The translations under genes were made by a program, and so were the position numbers. Below, piece by piece: positions 56,800-64,000 of a DNA stretch of 64,000 nt (within the stretch, counting starts at the first letter, position 1; each line of letters starts with the position of its first letter). The stretch comes from Acanthosepion lycidas (Eukaryota; Mollusca; Cephalopoda; Sepiida; Sepiidae), in the NCBI GenBank assembly GCA_963932145.1, contig OZ010590.1, forward strand, positions 52,221,098-52,285,097, read 5' to 3'. The notes under the pieces are model-generated. The model saw nothing but the letters and a program-made list of their open reading frames with translations. It ran no database searches and was not told where the DNA came from.

Positions 56800-57636
56800 T
56801 TATTAGTTTAGTTTTCTTGTGTAATAAAGTGTTTTCATGAACCAATTCTGTTTAATCTTTAGGACTGACAAAAAAATATTGAGATTTTACATTACCAGGA
56901 CAGATCATTCAAATTGGGACAGTCCTAGCCAACTTGGGATGTACAATAGGTTTTTATCCATTGATGTTCCAGCTTATGACATTAGTGAATTGATTTTTAA
57001 GATTAGCTTCCTATCATACTGTGCAAATCTCCAAGATTAATATTGCGCGATGGACAGTAGAACAAAGGTTAGATATTTTGGAACAATGCCAGGACAATAC
57101 AAAATTTTTAATTAATTCCATTATATTTATTCTAAAAACAACTCTTTAAAAAAATTATTTCTCACCAAAAGTGGCAAGCATTTAAAGGCACACACACACA
57201 AAAAGAAATGAAGACAATTAGAGCACTTCTTTTTAAACTGGTGAATGAAACTCAAAGATTGAACTTCAATTTAGATATTTGTATTGTCTCTAAATGTGAA
57301 AAACATTTGTTTCTAATTGTACAAATAAATTTTGTTTTACTAAACAAAGCAAGAAATTTCTTTGTGGAGTGGGGGGGTGGGGTTAAAAACCCTGAATGAA
57401 CCATTAACAAATGATGTTGTGTTTTCTGCTTATCATAAATTGTAATTCTCATCTGCCTCTATTCGTCACCTTCCTGCTCAGCAATACAGCCCAGGAAAAA
57501 CAGTGTTAAACTAATGGCTGAAGATCAAGGGGGGCACAGTTTAAAAATGAAATGAATCAAAATACCATTTCCTAAACATTTTAATGGTATCTTTATTATA
57601 CTAGTAACAACTATAAATAAGAGTAGAGGATCAATG
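56800..57636. other. unassigned DNA
   Basis: No gene was recognised. The 63-67 aa frames lack features. Confidence 0.5.
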
Positions 57637-58120
57637 CCTGTTTAGGATTGAGTTTCTGGGTCCTTCTAATGTCTACTTCTGGCAACTCTGCCTAAACTCT
57701 AAAATGTTATTTACTAATTATTTAATTTTTTTCCTCCTCTTCAATAGTAGATAAGCTCATCTGTTGCCCAGTTCACACTTTTCTAGTCTTTTGAACAGGA
57801 GTAGAGGTTTATCCCTTGTTTCCTGTTTAGGATTGTGTTTCTGGTTCTTTCTAAAGTCGACAGTCTACTTCAACACTATACTTCTAATCTCTCTGCCTAA
57901 ACACCAAAATTTTAATTTTTTATTTATTTTTTTGATCCTCAATAGTAGACATGTTCATCTATCACCCAGTTTACACTCCTCCCTGGTCAGGAGTAGAGGT
58001 TTATCCCTTGTTTAGGATTGGGTTTTCAGTTACTTCTAAAGTCTTTTCATTCTCTTTCACTCTCAGTAGCCCTTTGTATTTTTGTGACATTATCACCTTG
58101 CTTGGGGTGAATTGATTTAA
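57637..58120 (+). repeat. LINE 3' UTR with about 187-bp tandem repeats
   Basis: 'tttaggattgagtttctggg' recurs near 57823 and 58011, giving two full units and a third that runs into the Jockey/CR1-like LINE 3' end ('ttcattctctttcactctca', 'ttatcaccttgcttggggtg', then A-run). Units include 'caatagtagataagctcatc' and 'caatagtagacatgttcatc'. Frames such as 57764-58015 are translated repeat. Confidence 0.7.
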
Positions 58121-58579
58121 AAAAAAAGATTTTGAAATGGTTGAAAATTTTTTTTAGGACCATTTAAAATTCTAGGATTATTTTTAAAAAAAAAAGTTAG
58201 TCAGAGCCCTGGTACTATGGCAAGCAGCTATTGATTAAAACATGATAATAATCTTCAATGAGAGGCAAAGTTAGATTTCACTTTGATTTTTGTTACCAGT
58301 TCATTTTGATATACACATGTATGTGTTTATATATGTTAGGCAAATAGAAATCTACTATCTTTCATTCTGTAAAGAAAATGTAAGTTTTTAGTCATCATAG
58401 TAACCTACAAAATGAAACTGCTATATTTTATTCATTATAGAAAAATATTTTACCTTCCATCAGGATGGCTGATGCTAATCTCAAGGAGAGCAACACTTTA
58501 CCTCTTTTTGGTCTCGCATTTTCTATTGACATGAAGTGGAATGATTATATTGCATCAGTTGCTAAGTCAGCTGCTCAGA

Positions 58580-58972
58580 ATGTTGGTTCACTGTGTTGTG
58601 CCAGATGATTCTTCCTCCCAGAATCCTTCTTGCATGTTTATAAATATATATATATTTGTCTGTGCATTGAATATTGCTACCATATTTGGTCAGGTGCTAC
58701 TGCTATATATCACTAGATCCTCAACAAAATCCAAAGATGGATCTGCAGTGTTATCAGTCCTGACCTGGCATTTTGGCCAGTTACATTCTCATTGCCATGA
58801 GGTATCTTCCCTGTTAATTTTTTCACAAATATTTTTATGGCATATTGTCTTAATGAGCTTTTCATTGCTGATACCTCGATTACATAAATTTAAGTGTACT
58901 ACTAGATTGGCAACTAGGGCTCACTACTTTACTGCTGAAATAGCAACCATAAGTTTCTGTTTTTGTGTGGGT

Positions 58973-58990
<18 letters not shown>
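58580..58990 (+). mobile_element. Jockey/CR1-like LINE C-terminal fragment
   Basis: Pieces in different frames match the LINE at 30.84-31.2 kb and its upstream region: ILNKIQRWIC, SLLIFSQIFLWH-like and HKFKCTTRLATRAHYFTAEI. The shared TTRLATRAH/ATRLASRSH segment shows the family link. Frame-broken and truncated; the 187-aa frame (58541-59104) is a mixture of this and the simple repeat that follows. Confidence 0.7.
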
Positions 58991-59012
<22 letters not shown>

Positions 59013-59085
59013 TTGTGGGGGGGGTTGTGTTTTTTTTTTTTGTGTTTTTTTTTTTGTGTTTTTTTTTTTGTTTTTTTTTTTTAAA
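58978..59085. repeat. (GT)n and (T)nG simple repeat
   Basis: (GT)15, a G-run, then repeated poly-T with GTG interruptions. Confidence 0.93.
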
Positions 59086-59250
59086 CCTTCAGTATATTTA
59101 TTGACTATGACTAGATCCTATTAAAAATTTGAGTAATTTATTCAAGTATTGGTAAGAATAAACTTATACTGATCTTCGCACCCTTAATTGCCTTATTTTA
59201 ATGTTGATCTTGCTTTGTAGTAATAGCATTAAATGTGTTTTTCTTTCCAG

Positions 59251-59400
59251 GTGTTTAATACTGGATTCCAAAAGCAGGACAGGATTTTTACCACTTAACA
59301 AACGGAGTTCATTTCACTTTTGGTCTGTGTATATGGTTTGCAGATGCCCTACTTCTATTCGGTCTCCTTACGTGTTCATGTCGGATAATGGAAACACAAG
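59251..59400 (+). CDS. possible internal host exon (150 nt)
   Basis: A strong acceptor-like tract ('tgtttttctttccag') ends at 59250 and a donor-like 'aag|gtaaaa' follows 59400. The interval is exactly 150 nt, open in one frame (1 nt, 49 codons, 2 nt, so phase-symmetric), and less AT-rich than its flanks. The peptide contains LILDSKSRTGFLPLNKRSS and VFMSDNGNTR and matches no family I know. It could be a coding exon, an untranslated or long non-coding RNA exon, or chance. Neighbouring exons were not found in the window. Confidence 0.25.
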
Positions 59401-59669
59401 GTAAAATAAGTTTTAAATAATTCACCTTTTTTGAAAGGTGTAGTTAACTTTTATATCATGATCAAACCAAATGTTTTGAAACAATTTTCCCCATTTCGTT
59501 TAATTATTCATTATACATTTATTGAATTATAATGAATCCCTTGATGATAGGCTTTAATGACATGTAAAAAGTATTTGCATTTGTATAAAATGTATTACTT
59601 GAACCATTTTTTTAATATTAAACTGTGACCTAGTTTGAGATCTCATAGAATGTATCAATAGAAGTCTGT

Positions 59670-59710
<41 letters not shown>

Positions 59711-59810
59711 ATGAACTGTAACTTTTTCTGTTTGTTTTTCTGTCCATAACAATAAACATGCTCATTGTTAGGTAATTATTAGCAGCTTGGTTTCACTATT
59801 CAATGTAATG

Positions 59811-59995
59811 AGAAAATCCATTGTTATGGTAACACAAAGCATGCATGGTGCCGTTTAAATTGGACAAGTTTTATGTTACCATAGCAATAGAATTTTTTAA
59901 ACTAAAATATAATATAAAAATAAAATCTGTTATAGTAATACAAGGCATGCTCAGTACCATTTGAAATGGGCAGGTATCATGTTATAACAAATTTA
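59811..59995 (+). repeat. diverged tandem duplication, about 110-bp unit
   Basis: 'aaaatccattgttatggtaa', 'cacaaagcatgcatggtgcc' and 'atgttaccatagcaatag' recur as 'aaaatctgttatagtaatac', 'aaggcatgctcagtacc' and 'atgttataacaa'. An inverted 'gttaccatagcaa' / 'ttgttatggtaac' pair lies inside the first unit. Confidence 0.65.
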
Positions 59996-60009
59996 AAAAC
60001 TTTAAAAAA

Positions 60010-60065
60010 TATATATATTTTTTTAATTATTTCATCGCAAGCTATGTAATAAAGCTACTAAGACA
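60010..60065 (-). repeat. LINE 3'-end scrap
   Basis: 'tttttaattatttcatcgca' and 'aataaagctactaagac' match, inverted, the 3' end of the Jockey/CR1-like LINE at 30.84 kb. Confidence 0.4.
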
Positions 60066-60169
60066 CAATAAAAAACAAATGGTTACTGATGTAAACGTTA
60101 ATTTAGTATTTCAATTCAAGATTAGTAATTGCCAATATACTTTAACTATTGTTCTCAGCTTGGTTGATA

Positions 60170-60240
60170 GATGTTATTATAGACATAACATTTCAGACAA
60201 GTACCATTTGGCCATCATCAGGTGTCCCTTGTATTGACTG
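60170..60240 (-). repeat. tail of third SINE-like family, inverted
   Basis: 'gacataacatttcagacaag' and 'tttggccatcatcaggtg' are the inverse of 'cacctgatgatggccagaag' and 'gctgaaatgttgtctata' at 60472-60515. Confidence 0.55.
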
Positions 60241-60314
60241 ATGTAAGACCAAATACCAAAACCATTTGACATTGAATATAAAGGCTCCAAAAACACACTT
60301 CTGATGTCTTTTGT

Positions 60315-60545
60315 GATGGTGGTGTAGTGGATATAGGAGTTCGTTATACTTGTGTTACTGTCATTTAGCAATCCAGAGTTCGATTCTCAGATCAAGTAGG
60401 AACAAGCAATGGTTAGCATTACAGAACAAATAACACAATAATCAGCAGATATTTAATATCAACCAAAACAGGCACCTGATGATGGCCAGAAGCTATTTGG
60501 CTGAAATGTTGTCTATATCAACACAAATGGGAAGAATAGTTTGAA
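60315..60545 (+). repeat. third tRNA-SINE family, near-intact promoter boxes
   Basis: 'gtggtgtagtggatatagga' (A-box-like) and 'ccagagttcgattctcag' (B box close to GGTTCGATTCC) are followed by a body and the tail 'cacctgatgatggccagaag'. The head is more tRNA-like than the other SINEs here, but the fold has no proper anticodon arm or acceptor pairing, so it is not a tRNA gene. The inverted tail at 60170-60240 makes an inverted pair. Confidence 0.65.
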
Positions 60546-61090
60546 GTAATAAAAGTATTTTTATTTATTTACATTTTTGCAAAAAGAAAATAATCTCATA
60601 GATACTCAGTTATACTTGTGAATGTTTTCTTAAGTAATCAGTTGATTGAATTTTTTTTTTTTTGTAATAACTAAAAATTTATAATAATGTAAAGTGTGAC
60701 CTTTTCTATATATTTTCTTTACTTGTAACTTCTGTGTCAACATGCAAACAACAATATAAAATTAATAAGTGAATCTTTCTCAACATCCAATAGCAAGCAG
60801 ACAAGTGACATATCCATTATGCCAGCATTTTGCTGCTTGAGCAGCATAGAAGAATTAACTTGTAAATACTAAATTAAGCAGTGTGCACAGATACTGAACT
60901 TTGACCTTTGCAGAAAGTAAGAGAGTGGTACTTTGATCCTAGGCTCAAAATACACATATGCTGATCTACAACAGAAGTGCTGATTCTTTTATAGGTATGA
61001 TGCTAGTTTGTGAGATGGACATTAAGGTTGTTATACTTATTCTTGTCCATTTTGTTTTTGCCGTGCCATGGTTACTGTGCTTCTCTTATT
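60546..61090. other. unassigned AT-rich DNA
   Basis: No gene or named repeat was seen. Confidence 0.5.
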
Positions 61091-61094
61091 AGAT

Positions 61095-61795
61095 GTATGG
61101 GTGCTGTGATCAATAGCAGTTTTGTAATGATTACATTCATTTATGCATAAATATCTTTGGGAAAGGTGTGAATCCATCTCCTCCCCCAAATATGGTAAGA
61201 CGATAAACTACATCCAACAGCAAGGCCTCTGATCAGGAGGTTTTGAGGAGCGTGGAACCACCTCTTAATTGCTGGTGTTCCCAGGTTCACCTGACCTGGA
61301 GTGGTAGCACCTGTTAGGGTCTCAGTTGTGGGCAAATAGTTAACCCCAAAACTGAGGTAAAAAGCATTATAAAAATGTAAAAATACTTTGTAAAAAATTA
61401 TTACCAGAAATAAAGTTTTGAAGAAAAAAATCTATTACCAGCAATATATTTAAAAAAATAAATAAATAAAAATATTACTAGTAATACATTTTTTAAAATA
61501 ATATTAAAGCTATACATTTTTGAGGAAAAAAAATATTACCAGAAATAGATTTTTGACAAAACAAAATATTACTAGGAAAAAAAAGTTGGCGGCATTAAAT
61601 AACCCATTGAGGTTGATATGCTGTAAAACACAACAAACCAAACCAAACCAAACCTTCCCCAAATATAGGTTAAATAATAGGTATCTGGAATGCAATAATC
61701 ACTCACAAAGAAAATTCTTAAAATACGCTGTTTCAGTTTTAAATAACTTGCAAAAAGTTGATAAACCGTAAAAAAAACAAACAAATCAATCAAAC
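61095..61795 (+). repeat. tRNA-derived SINE split by a VNTR retroposon
   Basis: Head and body at 61095-61195 ('ataaatatctttgggaaagg'), then the retroposon, then the rest of the SINE ('aaatataggttaaataatag') ending with 'cagttttaaataacttgca', 'gttgataaaccgtaaaa' and an (AAAC)n-like tail. Host SINE and inserted retroposon carry the same tail class. Confidence 0.82.
61196..61654 (+). mobile_element. VNTR retroposon with target duplication, inside a SINE
   Basis: The flanks 'cccccaaatatggt' (61182-61195) and 'tccccaaatataggt' (61656-61670) form a 13-15 bp target duplication. Order: one partial 5' unit ('gacgataaactacatccaac'), core ('ctgatcaggaggttttgagg', 'gttcccaggttcacctgacc', 'gtgggcaaatagttaacccc'), a degenerate VNTR ('attaccagaaataaag' class), 'ggcattaaataaccca', 'gttgatatgctgtaaaa' and an (AAACC)n tail. 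Non-coding. Confidence 0.9.
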
Positions 61796-62180
61796 GTTTT
61801 ATTTATAAGGTAATGCACAAGTACTAAGACAATATTCACTCATGAAACAAAGAATTATTGTTACAATCCAGAATAAATAATCCACTTTAAATAACCCAGA
61901 AAAGATTGCTAAGAAGATTGATTAAAAAGACAAACAAAATCAATCTGTGCTCTCTTATCAGATGATGATAACAATGAATGCGATTGTACACTTGCAAAGC
62001 CCCTATTATTAAATGACCACAATGGTCAGTAATAATTATTAAATGAAAAGCAATTGAAAATAAAATGAAAGAAATACTAATAATAAAAATTATAATTATT
62101 GATAATGCTTCATATAATACGAGTAAAATCCATAATAATTCTACTCTTAATGATAATAGTCGATGTGAAGAAAATAGTTA

Positions 62181-62520
62181 CAGGTTGCATCACAGTTATT
62201 GATAAGGAAAGATAAATTTCTAAGCTGAGTTCAAATTTTAGCTTAGTTCCTGCATTTACTTTCACAGAAATAGTCTTGAGAAAGGCGTGAATTCATCTGT
62301 TCTCTCTATAGTTAAGGGTTAAATAGTAAGGAATGATGATTTTTCTAGCCTGGCATAATGATAAGGACAACTCTGAATTTAAATCCATGGAAAAGGTGAC
62401 GAGAATCCACCCCACTATCTGCCCAGGAAATCATGGCAATTTGCAGATAAGAAACACAATCTGTGGAGTGTTATGATTGCCTACATCCTGAAGGAATATG
62501 ATCTGGATAAAACAATTGTA
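62181..62520 (+). repeat. tRNA-SINE with LINE-type 3' end, second copy
   Basis: Head 'gcatcacagttattgataag' and B-box-like 'gctgagttcaaattttag', body 'gagaaaggcgtgaattcatc', then the LINE-like terminus 'gtggagtgttatgattgcc', 'tacatcctgaaggaatatga'. Same design as 21043-21345. Confidence 0.72.
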
Positions 62521-62833
62521 TACATCAAATATGGTAGTGACAAATGTTGGGTCTGGGTGAATAATGTATAAATCTCTTTGGCTTTATACACTGGTTGCTG
62601 TTGTAGGTCTAGTTGTAAAGCTGTTGTTGTACATAGAGGCATTGAGACAGGCTTCTCAAGGAAAAGAATGCAATTTTGATTCCTGCTGGAAGCTTACTTA
62701 ATTTTTATATTTCTTTATCCTCATTGTTGACTTATGGTCATAGAATGATGGCCTTGAATAGTTGTGATGAAAAGTAATTACGATGAAAGAAATACTAGTC
62801 AAATATTAATAATTGTTGCCAATACTTTATCTA

Positions 62834-62915
62834 TTAGGTTGGTGCAAAAACAATGTCGTTTTTTGTCATATTTTTAACGTACAAAAAAAACGACATTATT
62901 TTTGCACCAACCTAA
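62834..62915. mobile_element. MADE1-like mariner MITE (82 bp)
   Basis: TTAGGTTGGTGCAAAAACAA at the left, with the complementary right end and TA on both sides. Stem interior 'tgtcgttttttgtcat'. Confidence 0.92.
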
Positions 62916-62940
62916 TAAAAAAATTTCAAAGGTAATATTA

Positions 62941-63043
62941 TTAGGTTGGTGCAAAAATAATGACGTAATAATGTCGTGTTTTGACGTTAAAAAATACGAC
63001 AAAAAACGGCATTATTACGTAATTATTATTTGAACCAACCTAA
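62941..63043. mobile_element. MADE1-like mariner MITE, long form (103 bp)
   Basis: It begins 25 bp after the previous MITE ends. Left end TTAGGTTGGTGCAAAAATAA with 'tgacgtaataatgtcg', right end complementary with a few changes, TA on both sides. Same long subtype as 47264-47360. Confidence 0.92.
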
Positions 63044-63867
63044 TACTTCTACTAATAAAATGGTCTAAGTAGTTGTGGTGAAAAGTAATTAAGATGAATG
63101 AAATGCAAGTCAAAATTTAATAATTGTTAGCAATACTTTATCTAATAATGAAATTCAGGATAATATTAATACTAATAATATTAGTATATATATATAAAGA
63201 AAATATCAAATATGACAGTGCCAAGTGTTGTGGGTTGGGAAATAAGGAATAAGCATTTATGGTTACGTTTGAATTTTTAACTGGGTAGTATTTGTATTTA
63301 CAGTGATAGAGCTACTGTTGTACAAATAGACTGAGAAATTCTTTCCAAGGAAAAAAGAATGAAAGTTTTAGTCTTATTGAAAGCTTATTTCATTTTTATT
63401 ATCTACATTATTTACTTATGGTCATAGAATGAGAGTTTGAGTAGTTGCGATGTAAAGTAATTGAAATGAAAGAAATAATTGTGAAAAATTAATGGTTAGT
63501 AAATAAAATTCAAAATAATATTACTATGCATGGCTGTAGTTGAGATGAAATACAAGTAAAATTAAGATGAAAGAAATAATTTTCAAAAATTAATAATAGA
63601 TGATAATCCTTCATCTAATGACAATTCAAGCTGATGTTATTACTAATGACCATAGAATGAGGGTCTGAGTAAATGTGATTAAAATTAATTAAGATGAAAT
63701 ACTAGTAAAACAAATAATAGTTGATATGGTTTCATTGTTAAGATAATAATTGTAGGTAATATTTTTGATCAATATATTAAACACCTGATTACTTACTTAG
63801 TAACTTGATTGTGCTGAAGAATTTTTCTTTTGAAGTCAGCTGCTGAGTTCAATTTGCAGTACATTTG

Positions 63868-63870
<3 letters not shown>

Positions 63871-63904
<34 letters not shown>
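63871..63904. repeat. (AT)n microsatellite
   Basis: About 17 TA units near the window end. Confidence 0.95.
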
Positions 63905-63906
<2 letters not shown>

Positions 63907-64000
63907 AAATAGATTAAATCCAACATATTGTTATTTTTAATTTATTTTGTTTTAAACGTTATTTTTTATGGATACTCGTGTTCAAATAGCTGTGCTTTTT

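Larger units (their letters stand above)
62535..63770 (+). repeat. diverged tandem repeat, about 650-bp units with 100-bp subunits
   Basis: 62535-62830 and 63215-63480 share ordered blocks ('gttgttgtacatagaggcat' and 'gctactgttgtacaaataga'; 'gaagcttacttaattttta' and 'gaaagcttatttcattttta'; 'acttatggtcatagaatga' in both). A shorter motif ('tagttgtgatgaaaagtaat', 'gaaagaaatactagtcaaa') recurs near 62760, 63070, 63440, 63545 and 63660. Two MITEs are inserted in the first unit. Non-coding. Confidence 0.65.

Noticed and set aside
55268-56845. Four overlapping open frames of 476-512 codons (Ser/Leu/Ala/Arg-rich or Arg/Glu-rich) as genes
   Set aside because: They exist only because the minisatellite lacks A on the plus strand and so almost lacks stop codons. 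Composition is purely repeat-driven and no start context or domain is present.
58541-59104. 187-aa open frame as a receptor-like membrane protein
   Set aside because: It mixes LINE remnants (TTRLATRAHYFTAEI) with translated (GT)n and poly-T.
60315-60400. Genuine tRNA gene
   Set aside because: A and B boxes are present, but acceptor and anticodon pairing fail and a SINE body follows.

Overview
The window looks like non-coding DNA from a coleoid cephalopod, most likely octopus-like. The evidence is very high A+T, dozens of (AT)n/(CA)n microsatellites, many copies of tRNA-headed SINEs of the type I associate with octopus, and densely nested decayed transposons. No complete host gene is visible. 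Most long open frames are translated repeats. The species call rests on remembered repeat families, not on a search.

Layout. 0-12.9 kb: LINE 3' fragments, tRNA-SINEs, a 96-bp-arm near-perfect palindrome (5.25-5.44 kb) and a MADE1-like mariner MITE inserted into a LINE fragment (8.1 kb). 12.9-14.1 kb: a whole-length but decayed mariner on the minus strand. 15.7-16.5 kb: a longer LINE fragment with a YADD reverse-transcriptase motif. 17.6-18.5 kb: a repeat-free stretch that may be regulatory. 18.5-23.8 kb: four copies of a VNTR-bearing retroposon, one nested in another. 24.2-24.8 kb: a Penelope-like remnant. 25-38 kb: SINEs, three dispersed 500-bp repeats, a (T8CTTTATTTAC)n minisatellite, LINE pieces and a second repeat-free stretch. 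38-43 kb: two pogo-type MITEs. 44.3-48.4 kb: a 4.06-kb DNA transposon with about 660-680 bp terminal inverted repeats and a broken transposase-like gene. 55.3-56.8 kb: a 1.47-kb pyrimidine-strand minisatellite rich in CGCG. 57.6-59.1 kb: LINE 3' UTR tandem repeats and LINE coding remains. 59.25-59.40 kb: a possible 150-nt host exon. 61.1-61.8 kb: a SINE split by a fifth VNTR retroposon. 62.5-63.8 kb: a diverged tandem repeat holding two more MITEs.

How the parts relate. The repeats record an interacting retroposon community. SINE heads carry at least four different 3' tails. One tail matches the 3' end of the RTE-like LINE in the window, and another is shared with the VNTR retroposon. MITEs and retroposons often sit inside older copies with clear TA or 8-16 bp target duplications, so relative ages can be read directly. 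The most novel items are the SVA-like VNTR retroposon family and the long-TIR transposon with its unfamiliar transposase-like protein.
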